DNA of 53,297 nt from Rhodospirillales bacterium (GCA_016793925.1 JAEULH010000030.1:1-53297), one strand, 5' to 3'; shown: positions 31,425 through 40,988, counted from the stretch's first letter. Numbers and translations: made by a program. The notes: a model not told the origin generated them from the sequence alone.

Positions 31425-32171
31425 ATGAGCTCCAAGCTGATCCTGCTTCGCCATGGTGAAAGCGAGTGGAACCTGGCCAACCGCTTCACCGGCTGGGTTG
31501 ATGTCGATCTTTCGCCGAAAGGTCGCGAGGAAGCCGAGTGGGCGGGGAAGGAACTGGCCAAGGAAGGCTTCAAGTTCGACATCGCCTTCACGTCGGTGCT
31601 GAAAAGGGCGATCCGTACGCTTTGGTACACGCTCTCCGAAACGGACCAGATGTGGGTACCGGTGTACCGCGCCTGGCAACTGAACGAGCGTCATTACGGC
31701 GGCCTGCAGGGGCTGAACAAGTCGGAGACGGCAAAGAAATACGGCGAGGACCAGGTCAAGGTCTGGCGGCGCAGCTACTCGACGCCGCCGCCACCGCTGG
31801 ACGACAACGACCCGTCGCATCCGCGCTTCGACCGGCGCTACCGCCATCTCGATCCGGTTATCCTGCCGTCGACCGAGTCCCTGTCGATCACCCTGGACCG
31901 GGTGATGCCGTACTGGGCGAACGAGATCGTCCCCCACCTCCGCCAGGGCAAGACGGTGCTGATCGCCGCCCACGGCAACAGCCTGCGCGCCCTGGTAAAG
32001 CACCTGAACCAGATTTCCGACGACGACATCGTCGGCCTGAACATCCCGACCGGCATCCCGCGCGTCTACGAGCTCGACGACGAACTCGGCATCATCTCCG
32101 ACCGCTATCTCGGCGGCGAAGAAAAGGCCAAGGCGGCGGCCGCGGCAGTGGCGGCCCAGGCGAACGCCTGA
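31425..32171 (+). CDS. gpmA: 2,3-bisphosphoglycerate-dependent phosphoglycerate mutase
   Basis: Glycolytic and gluconeogenic interconversion of 3- and 2-phosphoglycerate. The histidine-phosphatase signature [10 protein letters not shown] carries the phosphorylated His, [11 protein letters not shown] and [10 protein letters not shown] hold other active-site residues, and 248 residues is the standard length. The C-terminus has an Ala/Lys-rich tail. AAGGACAAA precedes the ATG. It occupies the place between rsfS and ctpA where related genomes carry rlmH, a cofactor-independent mutase and an EnvC-type protein. Confidence 0.96.
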   Translation: MSSKLILLRHGESEWNLANRFTGWVDVDLSPKGREEAEWAGKELAKEGFKFDIAFTSVLKRAIRTLWYTLSETDQMWVPVYRAWQLNERHYGGLQGLNKSETAKKYGEDQVKVWRRSYSTPPPPLDDNDPSHPRFDRRYRHLDPVILPSTESLSITLDRVMPYWANEIVPHLRQGKTVLIAAHGNSLRALVKHLNQISDDDIVGLNIPTGIPRVYELDDELGIISDRYLGGEEKAKAAAAAVAAQANA

Positions 32172-32516
32172 GCCGAGCGGCGGGAGCGCCGCCAGCCGGC
32201 GTCGAAGCGTGCAACGCAACGGGGCCGGTGGGCGGCCCCGTCGCCTGCGCCTTCACATCTTCGGCAGGAAGCGCGGTTGAACCGCGGCTGTGGCAGGCTT
32301 GATCCGTCAGCCCTGCAAGGACTATGATAGGTTGTGCGCGGCCGGGATCGCCAGACGACCCGTATGCGTAGCGGCTGGATCGGCGGAGTCAGGAGCGCGA
32401 GCCGCTTTTTCGGCGCCCCGGTCGCCGCCAGGAGAGGCGAAGCAATCCGCCGGATTGTTCGTATCCTGCCGACCGGCGTTTCGCGCGGCCTTATTTCCGA
32501 CTGCAAGGGCATGTGC
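32172..32516. other. 345-base gap with a GC-rich hairpin
   Basis: This stretch holds no recognised gene. A perfect 8-bp hairpin (ACGGGGCC, loop GGTGGGC, GGCCCCGT; 32219-32241) lies 48 bases after gpmA and may end its transcript, though no T-run follows. The ctpA promoter presumably lies in the remainder; no clear hexamers were found. Confidence 0.4.
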
Positions 32517-33836
32517 ATGAACGTTCGTAGTCTGCTAGTCGCGGCGGCGCTCGTGCTGTCGTTCGTCGCTCCCATCCGCGGCGAGGATGCGCAACCGAAC
32601 CGCATCGATACCTATGAGCTGCTGAACCTGTTTGGCGACGTCTTTGAGCGCGTGCGGGCCGACTACGTCGAGCCGACCACGGACGAGCAGCTCATCGAGG
32701 CCGCGGTCAACGGCATGCTGAGCGCGCTGGATCCGCATTCCAGCTACCTCGATGCAAAGAAATACGAGGACATGAAGGTCCAGACCCAGGGGACGTTCGG
32801 CGGTCTGGGCATCGAGGTCACGATGGATGCCGGCCTGGTCAAGGTCGTCTCGCCGATCGACGACACGCCGGCCTTCAAGGCCGGGCTCCAGCCGGGCGAT
32901 CTGATCACCCACATCGACGGCGACGAGGTCCTCGGCATGAACCTCGCCGACGCCGTGGAAAAGATGCGCGGCCGCGTCGGCACGCCCATCAAGCTCACCA
33001 TCCGCCGCGCCGACCGCGAGCCGTTCGATGTGACGCTCACGCGAGACGTGATCAAGATCCGCTCGGTGCGCTCGCGCCTGGAGGGCCGGGTCGGTTACAT
33101 CCGGATCAGTTCGTTCAGCGAGCAGACCGACGAAGGCCTGCGCAACGAGATCGCGGCGTTGAAGAAAGAGGCCAACGGCAATCTGCAAGGGCTGGTTCTC
33201 GACCTGCGCAACAACCCGGGCGGATTGTTGTCGCAGGCGGTGGCGGTCTCCGACGATTTCCTCGATCAGGGCGAGATCGTTTCCACGCGGGCGCGCAAGG
33301 TTGAGGACGCCCAGCGCTTCAACGCCCGTCCCGGAGATGTCGCCGAAGGCTTGCCGATCGTCGTGCTCATCAACGCCGGCACCGCTTCGGCCTCCGAGAT
33401 CGTCGCCGGAGCGCTCCAGGATCACGGCCGCGCCATCCTGCTCGGGACCAAGTCGTTCGGCAAAGGATCGGTGCAAACGATCATCCCGCTCGCCGGGCAC
33501 GGCGCCATGCGCCTGACAACGGCGCGCTACTACACCCCTTCGGGACGGTCCATCCAGGCCGTCGGCATCGAGCCCGACATCGTCGTCGAAGCGGCGAAGA
33601 TCGAGTCGCTTGCGGCGGCGGATCAGCAGCGCCGGGAAGCGGACCTGCGCGGGGCCCTGGATCTGGTCAAACCCGAAGGCGACAAGGGGAACGCCCCGCC
33701 CAGCGACGGGCCGAAGGTCGAGGGCGGGGAGGATGGCCCGCTGACCCCCGAGATGGATTACCAGTTGGTGCGGGCGATCGATCTCGTCCGCGGGCTCGCC
33801 CTGTACACGGAAAAGACGGCGCAGCACACCCAGTGA
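32517..33836 (+). CDS. ctpA: C-terminal processing peptidase CtpA (S41)
   Basis: Periplasmic serine/lysine-dyad protease of 439 residues. It has a signal peptide (MNVRSLLVAAALVLSFVAPI), a PDZ domain (GIEVTMDAGLVKVVSPIDDT...GLQPGDLITHIDG), and a tail-specific protease domain with the nucleophile Ser in GTASASEIVAGAL and the general-base Lys in LGTKSFGKGSVQT. ATG 32517 has AAGGG seven bases before it; ATG 32511 is too close. The stop overlaps the next gene's start by four bases. Confidence 0.94.
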   Translation: MNVRSLLVAAALVLSFVAPIRGEDAQPNRIDTYELLNLFGDVFERVRADYVEPTTDEQLIEAAVNGMLSALDPHSSYLDAKKYEDMKVQTQGTFGGLGIEVTMDAGLVKVVSPIDDTPAFKAGLQPGDLITHIDGDEVLGMNLADAVEKMRGRVGTPIKLTIRRADREPFDVTLTRDVIKIRSVRSRLEGRVGYIRISSFSEQTDEGLRNEIAALKKEANGNLQGLVLDLRNNPGGLLSQAVAVSDDFLDQGEIVSTRARKVEDAQRFNARPGDVAEGLPIVVLINAGTASASEIVAGALQDHGRAILLGTKSFGKGSVQTIIPLAGHGAMRLTTARYYTPSGRSIQAVGIEPDIVVEAAKIESLAAADQQRREADLRGALDLVKPEGDKGNAPPSDGPKVEGGEDGPLTPEMDYQLVRAIDLVRGLALYTEKTAQHTQ

Positions 33837-35062
33837 GCGCCGCCTTGCAGCGGTCACGCGCAGCGAACGTCGCGATCCGGGATCTGTGCCGGCGGCTGCG
33901 GGAGCGGTTGCCGGCGCGTCCGCGGCTGGGGGCCGGGCGAAGCCCGCGTGCCGCGCCGGCTGCGGTCGCGGTCGCGGCGACGGCCATTGCGACCGTCGTT
34001 CTGGTCGCGCTCTGGGTCGGGGCGGACGCGGACCGCGGCGCGGAGCAGGCCGTCGAGGTCGACCTGCCGCCGATGACGCCGCCGCCGGGCGTGCGACAGG
34101 CGCTTCGGCCGGAGCAGGCAGGGGCCGCCGATCCGGTGGCGTCGGCTCGACCCGATCCGGCCAATTCGCTGAGCGTGCCGGCGGTGACGGCGGCGGCCTT
34201 CGCCGTCATCCCGCTGCCGGCGCCGGAGGCGGCTCTGCGTCCCGCCCCGGATCCGGCCCTGGTGGAAGAGAGCCCGGCCGGGCCACTGCCGCGGCGCGCC
34301 GCGGACGGGCGCGCCCCGTGGCAAACCTACGCCCGACCCTTTGCGAACGGCGACGATCGCCCGCGGATCGCCGTCATCGTCAGAGGCCTCGGGATCGGCC
34401 CGACCGAAACGAGGGAGATCATCCGCCGCCTTCCGGGGGCGGTGACGCTCTCTTTCGTTCCCTTCGCCCCCGACGCCTACGGCTGGGGGCAGGCGGCGCG
34501 CGCCGGCGGGCACGAGATACTCCTCGGTCTGCCCGTGCAGGGCGAAGACTTCCCTTTCACCGACGCCGGGCCGACCGCGCTCGCTCCGGACCTTCCCCTC
34601 GAACGCAACCGCGCCCGCCTCGCCGCGCTGCTTGCCCGCATGACCGGCTATGTCGGCGTCCTTGACGCCGGCGGCGGCGTCCGCAAGGGGGGCGGTGGCG
34701 TTGCGGATGCGGCGGACGCCGGACAACTCGCCGCAATCGGAGCGGACCTTGGCCGGCGCGGTCTGCTCGTCGTCGGCGAGCGAAGCGCCGTCCGCAGCGC
34801 CGGATCTGCCGATGGGGACGGCGCGCCCCGGCTGCGCTTCGATCTGAAGATGTCCGGCGACGACGGCATCGCCGCGATCCGCGCCCGCCTGGCCCTGCTG
34901 GAAGCGCTGGCCCGCTCGCGGGGCTACGCCGTTGGCGTGGTCGAACCGTCGCCCGCCGCCATTGCCGAACTGGCGGCATGGGCCGCAGCGCTGAGCGAGA
35001 AGAACCTCGTGCTTGCGCCGGTCTCGGCCGTTGCGGCGACGACCAGCGGCCTCGTCTTGTGA
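33833..35062 (+). CDS. divergent polysaccharide deacetylase (YibQ family)
   Basis: A 409-residue membrane-anchored protein. One N-terminal helix (about residues 40-63) is followed by a Pro/Ala-rich linker and a C-terminal divergent polysaccharide deacetylase domain (PRIAVIVRGLGIGPTETREI, VTLSFVPFAPDAYGW, GHEILLGLPVQGEDFP). The usual NodB metal triad is not evident, as in the family. It starts with GTG overlapping the ctpA stop, and its own stop overlaps rppH in the same way, so ctpA, this gene and rppH form one coupled operon. A role in the cell envelope or division is likely but unproven. Confidence 0.88.
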   Translation: MSAALQRSRAANVAIRDLCRRLRERLPARPRLGAGRSPRAAPAAVAVAATAIATVVLVALWVGADADRGAEQAVEVDLPPMTPPPGVRQALRPEQAGAADPVASARPDPANSLSVPAVTAAAFAVIPLPAPEAALRPAPDPALVEESPAGPLPRRAADGRAPWQTYARPFANGDDRPRIAVIVRGLGIGPTETREIIRRLPGAVTLSFVPFAPDAYGWGQAARAGGHEILLGLPVQGEDFPFTDAGPTALAPDLPLERNRARLAALLARMTGYVGVLDAGGGVRKGGGGVADAADAGQLAAIGADLGRRGLLVVGERSAVRSAGSADGDGAPRLRFDLKMSGDDGIAAIRARLALLEALARSRGYAVGVVEPSPAAIAELAAWAAALSEKNLVLAPVSAVAATTSGLVL

Positions 35063-35577
35063 GCCCGCGCGCGAGCAAAGGAATGGGCGCGGCCGGCGCC
35101 GGCTTGCCCTACCGGAGGGGCGTCGGCGCGCTGCTGTTCAACGCCGCCAACCGGGTTTTCGTGGCGCGTCGCATCGACACCCCGGGCGGAGCCTGGCAAC
35201 TCCCCCAGGGCGGCATTCGCAAAAACGAGGCGCCGCACGACGCGGTCTTTCGCGAGCTTGCGGAGGAGATCGGCACCGATCGCGCCGTGATCCTGTCCAC
35301 ATCCAGCCGCTGGTTCCGCTACGACCTGCCCGAGCATCTCGTCGGCAAGGTCTGGAAGGGTCGGTATCGCGGTCAGGAACAGCTCTGGTTCGCCTTGCGC
35401 TTCACCGGCACCGACGCGGACATCGATCTCGCCGCCCACGACAAGCCGGAGTTCGACGCCTGGCGCTGGGGCGACTATGACGACTTGCCGCGGCTCGCCG
35501 TCAGCTTCAAGCGCGTGCTTTATCAGGATCTCGTCTCGGAGTTCCGCTCCGTCCTGGGCGACACGCCGGCGCCATGA
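35059..35577 (+). CDS. rppH: RNA pyrophosphohydrolase
   Basis: Removes pyrophosphate from the 5' end of transcripts, starting RNase E-dependent decay; may also act on dinucleoside polyphosphates. YRRGVGALLFN, GGAWQLPQGGI and the Nudix box GGIRKNEAPHDAVFRELAEE are all typical, as is WRWGDYDDLPRLAVSFKR near the end. The GTG at 35059 overlapping the previous stop was preferred; an ATG at 35083 also fits but has its purine run too close. Confidence 0.94.
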   Translation: MSPRASKGMGAAGAGLPYRRGVGALLFNAANRVFVARRIDTPGGAWQLPQGGIRKNEAPHDAVFRELAEEIGTDRAVILSTSSRWFRYDLPEHLVGKVWKGRYRGQEQLWFALRFTGTDADIDLAAHDKPEFDAWRWGDYDDLPRLAVSFKRVLYQDLVSEFRSVLGDTPAP

Positions 35578-35608
35578 GCGAGCTCGTCCTCGTGTGCGTT
35601 CAGCCTTC

Positions 35609-37480
35609 CTATTCCGCCGCTCGCGCTTCGCCCTCGCGCTCGGCGGCATGTTCAAGCACTTCACGCGCTTCCTCGACCTGCTGCTGGCGCGTCCACATCG
35701 CGGCATAGGCGCCGCCGGCGGCGATCAGGTCGAGATGACGGCCGCGCTCGACGATCCGCCCGGCATCGAGCACGAGGATCTCATCGGCGTCGACCACGGT
35801 CGAGAGCCGGTGGGCGATGGCCACGGTCGTGCGTCCGGCGGAGACTTCCCGCAGCGACGCCTGGATCTCCTTCTCGGTGTGGGTGTCGAGCGCCGACGTC
35901 GCCTCGTCGAAGAGCAGGATCGCCGGTCGCTTGAGGATGGTCCGGGCGATCGCCACGCGCTGCTTCTCGCCGCCGGACAACTTCAGGCCGCGTTCGCCGA
36001 CGGTCGCGTTGTAGCCGTCGGGCTGGGCCATGACGAAATCGTGGATGCGGGCCAGCCTTGCTGCTTCTTCCACTTCCGCCGGCGTCGCACCGGGGCGACC
36101 GTAGGCGATATTGTAGTAGATCGTGTCGTTGAACAGGACCGTGTCCTGCGGGACGATGCCGATGGCGGCGCGCAAGGACTGCTGGGTGATAGTGCGGACA
36201 TCCTGTCCGTCGATGAGAATGCGCCCGCCGGTGACGTCGTAGAAGCGGTAGAGCAGCCGCGAGACGGTCGATTTGCCGGCGCCGCTGGGTCCGACGATGG
36301 CGAGCGAGCGGCCCGCCGGCACGCTGAACGAGATCCCGTCGAGCACCGTTCGTCGCGCATCGTAGGCAAAGCGCACGTCCTCGAAGGCGATCGCCCCGCC
36401 CGCAACTGCGAGCGGTCGGGCGCCCGGGCGGTCCTCGACCTCGGCTTCGACATCGAGCAGGGTGAACATCTGCTCCATGTCGGTCAGCGATTGCTTGATC
36501 TCCCGATAGACAAAACCGAGGAAGTTCAGCGGCAGGTAAAGCTGGATGAGGTAGGAGTTGACCATGACAAAGTCGCCGATGGTCAAACGGCCCGCGGCGA
36601 CGCCGAAGCCCGCCATCAGCATCAGCGCGATCAGGCCGATGGCGATGATCACGCCTTGGCCGATGTTGAGCAGGCTCAGCGTCACCTTGCTCTTGACCGC
36701 CGCCGCTTCATAAGACTGGAGTGCGGTGTCGAAGCGGCGGGTCTCGTGGGCCTCGTTGCCGAAGTACTTGACCGTTTCGAAATTGAGCAGGCTGTCGATC
36801 GCCTTCGTGTGCGCCTCGCTGTCGGAGCGGTTCATCGTCCGCCGGTAGCGCGTCCGCCACTCGGTGACAATCACCGTCCAGGCGATATAGCCGGCGATGC
36901 AAACGAAGGTGACAGCCGCGTACCAGACGCCGAACAGCCACCAGAGGATAGCGCAGACGAGCAGCACCTCGAGGATGGTCGGCAGCACGTTGAACAGCAT
37001 GAAGCTGAGAAGGAACTCGATGCCCTTCGTTCCGCGCTCGATGGCCCGACTGATGGCGCCGGTTCGCCGATCCAGGTGGAAACGGAGGCTGAGGCCCTGG
37101 AGGTGACGGAAGGCCTCGACCCCGGCCTTGCGGATGGCGCGCTGGGCGACGCGCGCAAAGACGCCGTCACGCAGTTCGCCGAAGGCCTGGGAGAGCACCC
37201 TGGCGCTGGCGTAGGCGACGAGCAGGGCGACGGGCACGCTGACCGCGGCGGCAACGTCCTTCGGACTGAGCGCGTCGACGACGCCCTTGTAGAACCAGGG
37301 GACGGCGACGTTGAAGCCCTTGGCGGCGACGAGGAAAACGATGGCAAGGACGACCCGGGCGCGCAGGCCCGCTTCACCCTTCGGCCAAAGATACGGCAGC
37401 AGCGTCCGGACGGTGACAAGATCCGCCCGCCAGGTGCTGCGACGCGCGTCGGCCTCGTCCGCGGGCGCGGCGCGCCTCAT
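35609..37480 (-). CDS. Atm1-type ABC exporter
   Basis: Half-transporter of 623 residues with an N-terminal six-helix domain and a C-terminal ATPase: Walker A GPSGAGKST, signature LSGGEKQR, Walker B ILLFDEATSALD and switch His in AIAHRLSTV. LLNFETVKYFGNE and the substrate-pocket-like NSYLIQLYLPLNFLGFVYRE segment are hallmarks of the Atm1/HMT1 group, which exports glutathione-linked metal or sulfur species. It acts as a homodimer in the inner membrane. The ATG at 37480 overlaps the stop of the upstream esterase-like gene, so the two are co-expressed. Confidence 0.93.
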   Translation of the reverse strand: MRRAAPADEADARRSTWRADLVTVRTLLPYLWPKGEAGLRARVVLAIVFLVAAKGFNVAVPWFYKGVVDALSPKDVAAAVSVPVALLVAYASARVLSQAFGELRDGVFARVAQRAIRKAGVEAFRHLQGLSLRFHLDRRTGAISRAIERGTKGIEFLLSFMLFNVLPTILEVLLVCAILWWLFGVWYAAVTFVCIAGYIAWTVIVTEWRTRYRRTMNRSDSEAHTKAIDSLLNFETVKYFGNEAHETRRFDTALQSYEAAAVKSKVTLSLLNIGQGVIIAIGLIALMLMAGFGVAAGRLTIGDFVMVNSYLIQLYLPLNFLGFVYREIKQSLTDMEQMFTLLDVEAEVEDRPGARPLAVAGGAIAFEDVRFAYDARRTVLDGISFSVPAGRSLAIVGPSGAGKSTVSRLLYRFYDVTGGRILIDGQDVRTITQQSLRAAIGIVPQDTVLFNDTIYYNIAYGRPGATPAEVEEAARLARIHDFVMAQPDGYNATVGERGLKLSGGEKQRVAIARTILKRPAILLFDEATSALDTHTEKEIQASLREVSAGRTTVAIAHRLSTVVDADEILVLDAGRIVERGRHLDLIAAGGAYAAMWTRQQQVEEAREVLEHAAEREGEARAAE

Positions 37481-38505
37481 GGTCGGCTCTTGAGCTCGAA
37501 CATCATCAGCAGGGTCCGCTGCAGCGGGCTGTAGTTGTCGTCGGAGAGGAGGTAGATCAGCGTCTCGCCGCGCTCGCCCCGACGCACGGCGAGGCCCTCC
37601 ATGTTGTCGACGGTGTCCGACCCCTCCAGCCGGGCGATCTCGCGCCCTTCGAGCCGCGCTCCCGGCGCCAGTGCGGCGGCATCGATCCGGCGCACGCGCG
37701 CGCCGACCGGCGGAAAGCGGCGTTCGAGGACGAGCACATCGCCGTCCGGCAGACTGGCGGCATCGGTGGCGGCGAAGCCATCGACCGTGACCAGGGTCAG
37801 CGCCGACCAGTCGCCCGGCTTTCCGATCCAGCCGCGGCTGCCGCCGTCCACAGCGAGCGACTCGGTCAGGATGAGGGTGCGGCCGTCGACCAGCCGTGCC
37901 ACCGCTTCCGCGCCGCCGTTTGCAGGCGCCTGTTCCAGGCCCGGCGGGGCTTCGACCACGCTTGCCGGCCCGTCCAGCGCCTCGTAGCGCCACAGTCTGT
38001 GCTGTTGCTCGAAGGCGACCAGCGAGCCGCCGCGACCGTCGGAAGCCAATGCCTCGGCGTCGCCGCGAGCCTTGCCGGCGATGACGCGACCCTGCGGATC
38101 AAGAAGCGGACCCATGCGGACATTGCCGACGCCGACAAGGTTGCCGGCGTTGTCGTAGTCCAGGCGGCCGCGAACCCAGTAGCCCATGTCGGAAATGGCG
38201 GCGAAGCTGTTGCCGTCGGACGACACGCCGAGTCCCGACAAGCCGCCGAAGTGCGGCTCGTTCGGCGCTGCGATCTCCACGCCGCCGCGATAAATCAGCG
38301 CTCCCGTCCGCTCCAGGGTCTGATCCTGGCCATTGAGCGGCACCGGGCTCACGGCGACGGCGACGGGAACCTCGCGGCGCAACTCGTCCGCGGGCACGCT
38401 GCGACAGGCTGCCAGCAGAGCCAGACCGGCGACGGCCAGGAGGCGGATGCACGGCCTGCAACAACGCGGATGGCGGACTGGGGGGCGGCGGACCATACCG
38501 CGCAA
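37477..38505 (-). CDS. esterase-like activity of phytase family lipoprotein
   Basis: A 342-residue predicted lipoprotein with lipobox LLAAC after an N-terminal hydrophobic helix. The body matches the esterase-like-activity-of-phytase (beta-propeller) family: HFGGLSGLGVSSDGNSFAAI, DAEALASDGRGGSLVAFEQQ, GAEAVARLVDGRTLILTES and DNMEGLAVR. Family members are secreted and poorly characterised. It is translationally coupled to the ABC exporter downstream. There is no sign of true phytase catalytic motifs. Confidence 0.87.
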   Translation of the reverse strand: MRGMVRRPPVRHPRCCRPCIRLLAVAGLALLAACRSVPADELRREVPVAVAVSPVPLNGQDQTLERTGALIYRGGVEIAAPNEPHFGGLSGLGVSSDGNSFAAISDMGYWVRGRLDYDNAGNLVGVGNVRMGPLLDPQGRVIAGKARGDAEALASDGRGGSLVAFEQQHRLWRYEALDGPASVVEAPPGLEQAPANGGAEAVARLVDGRTLILTESLAVDGGSRGWIGKPGDWSALTLVTVDGFAATDAASLPDGDVLVLERRFPPVGARVRRIDAAALAPGARLEGREIARLEGSDTVDNMEGLAVRRGERGETLIYLLSDDNYSPLQRTLLMMFELKSRP

Positions 38506-38606
38506 CTTAAGGCAGCGACGGCGTCATTCCCAGAACCTCGATCGCCTTGCGCCGACGCCGGACGATCCTCGACCGGCGCCCTGATTCGCATGCAATCGCA
38601 TATTCA

Positions 38607-38631
38607 CAATCCCCTCATGGTGGAGGGATTG
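38607..38631. terminator. imperfect hairpin in intergenic gap
   Basis: CAATCCCCTC and GAGGGATTG form a nine-pair stem with one bulged C around the loop ATGGTG. It lies between the minus-strand lipoprotein gene start and a small plus-strand open frame. No T-run follows on either strand, so it may be a regulatory structure rather than a terminator. Confidence 0.3.
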
Positions 38632-38813
38632 AGCAATAACATCCCTCATAACTAGAGTTTGTGCCCTGAAATCGCGGTTTTCGGCCGGAAATCGCCCATG
38701 AGTAGAATTTGCGGCAACTGGCCGGCATATTGCTAGGGCCTAATCCATTGCCGATCGCCGTTCGATGAGGCGGGGTTCGGGCTGGAGGATGCAACCGGAT
38801 TACAGGGGGCGCC

Positions 38814-38906
38814 ATGCTGCACTTTATCGAAAAGAAGTGGCCGGAGCTGTTGATCGTCACCGGGATTGGCGCGCAACTCCTTGCCGTTCTCGTACCTTGG
38901 CTGTAG
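38814..38906 (+). CDS. possible 30-residue membrane miniprotein
   Basis: A 31-codon frame beginning MLHFIEKKWPELL and running through a single hydrophobic helix (LLIVTGIGAQLLAVLVPWL) to TAG. CAGGGGGC lies six bases before the ATG. It fills a 430-base gap between the lipoprotein gene and the flagellar hook gene. Amphipathic start plus one membrane span is the usual form of small bacterial membrane proteins. There is no homologue I can name; expression is unproven. Confidence 0.5.
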   Translation: MLHFIEKKWPELLIVTGIGAQLLAVLVPWL

Positions 38907-38936
38907 CCGGGCGGGCCGCCGCCACAACGACGGTCG

Positions 38937-40235
38937 CTACTCTTTCAGATCGCGCGCAACGGTCGTCATCTCATCGGTCGTGCGAAAGGCGGTCGCCGAA
39001 GCGTTGTAGGCCTTCTGCGTCACCATCATCTGCGTGAATTCCTGGGAAAGATCGACGTTCGAGCGCTCAAGCGCTCCGGACACGATGGCGCCGAAACCGT
39101 CCTCGTTCGCGCCGCCGAGCATGGCTGCGCCGGAGGCGGCGCTTTCGGCGAAGACATTCCCGCTCTGCGGCGTCAGGCCGTCAGGATTGGCGAAATCGGC
39201 CAGGGCCAGGCGGTAAAGCGGGCGGCTGCGGCCGTTGGCAAAGGTGCCGATGACCATCCCGTCGGCGTCGAAGTCGATGGTGTCGAGGACGCCGGCCTCG
39301 TGGCCGTCGCGCTCGAAACCGAGCGGCGCGAGGGGCCCGGCCATCTGGGTGAAGGCGGAGAGGTCGAGGGCGAAGGCCGACGCGCCGCCGTCGGGATGGG
39401 CGATGCCGAGCGAGAATGGCGCCGACGCGAGCAGCGTGCCGGTCGGCGAAAAGCTCAAGTCCGCCAGCGGCGCCGGACCGAGGGTCAGCGCGTCGCCCGG
39501 CGCACCCATCGCGTCCAGGGCCCAGGCATTGACCCCGGTCCTGGTGAACCCCAGTTCGATCGGTCGCAGGCGACCGCTGTTGTCGAAAGCGTCGATGCTG
39601 TAGCTCTCGCGGCTGCCGGCGACCGCGTCCGAAGGCAGGTTGAGGCCGAGGCGGACGACCCCGGTGGCTTCCGGCGCGTCGGCGAAGGCGTAGGGGTCGG
39701 TGCGGATGGGGCCGAGGGCGCTGCCGCCGACCGGTGCGCCGGCGCCGGTTGCCGGCCAGCCGAGGACGTAGCGGCCCTGAGCGTCGCTGAGGAAGGATTC
39801 AACGCCGCTCACCGTCCGACCGTCGGGCAGCGTCGTCGTGACCGGGCCGCCCAGGCGCGTGGCGAAGGCGCCGTCGCGGCCGTAGACCATCCCGCTGCCG
39901 GCGGCGGCGCCTGCAGGATTGTCGCCGAAGACGAAAAAGCCGGGGCCGTCGATGGCGACGTCGAGACCGCCATCGCCGTTTCCCAGTTCGCCCTGCAAGG
40001 AGATCCGCGCGTAGTCCTTCGTCGTCACCCCGGCGATGTCCGATTGGCGGCTCTGCGAGGCGGCGGCGGCGGGCCGGCTGGCGGCTGTCTGACCCAGCAG
40101 CGTCTGGAAATGCGCATCGGTGCGCTTGAACCCGCCGGTCGTGACATTGGCGATATTGGCGCCGATGACGCCGAGCGCATGGCTCTGGCTGACCATGCCG
40201 AGCACGCTGGTCTGGAAGGCTCCGAAGCTGCTCAT
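38937..40235 (-). CDS. flgE: flagellar hook protein FlgE-type
   Basis: Structural protein of the flagellar hook/rod family, 432 residues. The N-terminal rod-like segment (SFGAFQTSVLGMVSQSHALG, IGANIANVTTGGFKRTDAHF) and the C-terminal helix (ALERSNVDLSQEFTQMMVTQ then KAYNASATAF) assemble the coiled core; the middle (LDVAIDGPGFFVF and beyond) is the exposed domain. It is exported by the flagellar type III apparatus. A second hook-type paralogue elsewhere is possible. It faces fliX across a 255-base gap, consistent with divergent flagellar promoters. Confidence 0.93.
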   Translation of the reverse strand: MSSFGAFQTSVLGMVSQSHALGVIGANIANVTTGGFKRTDAHFQTLLGQTAASRPAAAASQSRQSDIAGVTTKDYARISLQGELGNGDGGLDVAIDGPGFFVFGDNPAGAAAGSGMVYGRDGAFATRLGGPVTTTLPDGRTVSGVESFLSDAQGRYVLGWPATGAGAPVGGSALGPIRTDPYAFADAPEATGVVRLGLNLPSDAVAGSRESYSIDAFDNSGRLRPIELGFTRTGVNAWALDAMGAPGDALTLGPAPLADLSFSPTGTLLASAPFSLGIAHPDGGASAFALDLSAFTQMAGPLAPLGFERDGHEAGVLDTIDFDADGMVIGTFANGRSRPLYRLALADFANPDGLTPQSGNVFAESAASGAAMLGGANEDGFGAIVSGALERSNVDLSQEFTQMMVTQKAYNASATAFRTTDEMTTVARDLKE

Positions 40236-40490
40236 TCAGCGGTATTCCTCTGACAGAACGCGACTGGCGCAGCCCCGAAGGGCGATGGCCGCGAGGTGTC
40301 GAGCAAGCGCCGGGCCAGCCCGCGTGGGCGCAGGAACGTTGGGAAGGTTCAGGCCGGAACGCCGAGACGGGGTGGGTTTCGGCCGATCCTGCCCGGCAAA
40401 CTCTGCCGCGTTTGGCCCGATCCTGCCGGCTTAGCCAGGCCTTAACCGGGCATGGGCCAGAGTGCGGAGGCTGCTGCAAGGAGCAAAGGC

Positions 40491-40982
40491 ATGACAATCA
40501 CCACCGGCATTGTCCGAGCCGGCACGGCGACCCGCCCCGCGCGCCGCAAGGGCGCGCTCGCCTCTTCCGGTCAGCGGTTCGCACCCGAGGCGAGCGAAGC
40601 CGCGGCGCACGACCTCGTGCCGGAGTTGGCTGCCCTCGGGGCGCCGGGTCTCTTGGCGATGCAGGAAGTGGCGACGGAAGCGGATCCCGGCGCTCGCCGC
40701 GCCGGCGCGGTCCGCCGCGGCGAGGATCTGCTCGACCGGCTGGACGGTCTGCGCCTTGCGCTGGTCGCTGGCGCCGTGTCCGTCACCCGCCTCGACGCGT
40801 TGGCAGGCGCGCTCAAAGCGGAGCGCGAGGCGACCGAAGATCCGCGGCTCGATGACCTGATTGGCGAAATCGAGCTGCGCGCGGCGGTCGAACTGGCCAA
40901 ATTCGGCCGCCGAAGGGTCGGCTCGGCGATCCCGCCAAGGCCAAGAAACGACCAACTTTTACATTTATTTTCAGAGCCTTGA
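40491..40982 (+). CDS. fliX: flagellar assembly regulator FliX
   Basis: Alphaproteobacterial class II flagellar regulator (163 residues), known in Caulobacter to couple basal-body assembly with FlbD-dependent late gene transcription. The conserved C-terminal part is recognisable: LLDRLDGLRLALVAGAVSVT, then DPRLDDLIGEIELRAAVELA. The N-terminal 60 residues are variable. ATG 40491 is preceded by AAGGAG; 13 upstream in-frame residues were rejected. Confidence 0.9.
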   Translation: MTITTGIVRAGTATRPARRKGALASSGQRFAPEASEAAAHDLVPELAALGAPGLLAMQEVATEADPGARRAGAVRRGEDLLDRLDGLRLALVAGAVSVTRLDALAGALKAEREATEDPRLDDLIGEIELRAAVELAKFGRRRVGSAIPPRPRNDQLLHLFSEP

Positions 40983-40988
40983 TCATAA

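Noticed and set aside
40381..40427. Two GGCC(C)GATCCTGCC elements between flgE and fliX resembling sigma-54 promoters
   Set aside because: The distance between GG and GC is 10 and 11 positions rather than the required 12, so neither fits a -24/-12 promoter. They remain an unexplained short direct repeat.
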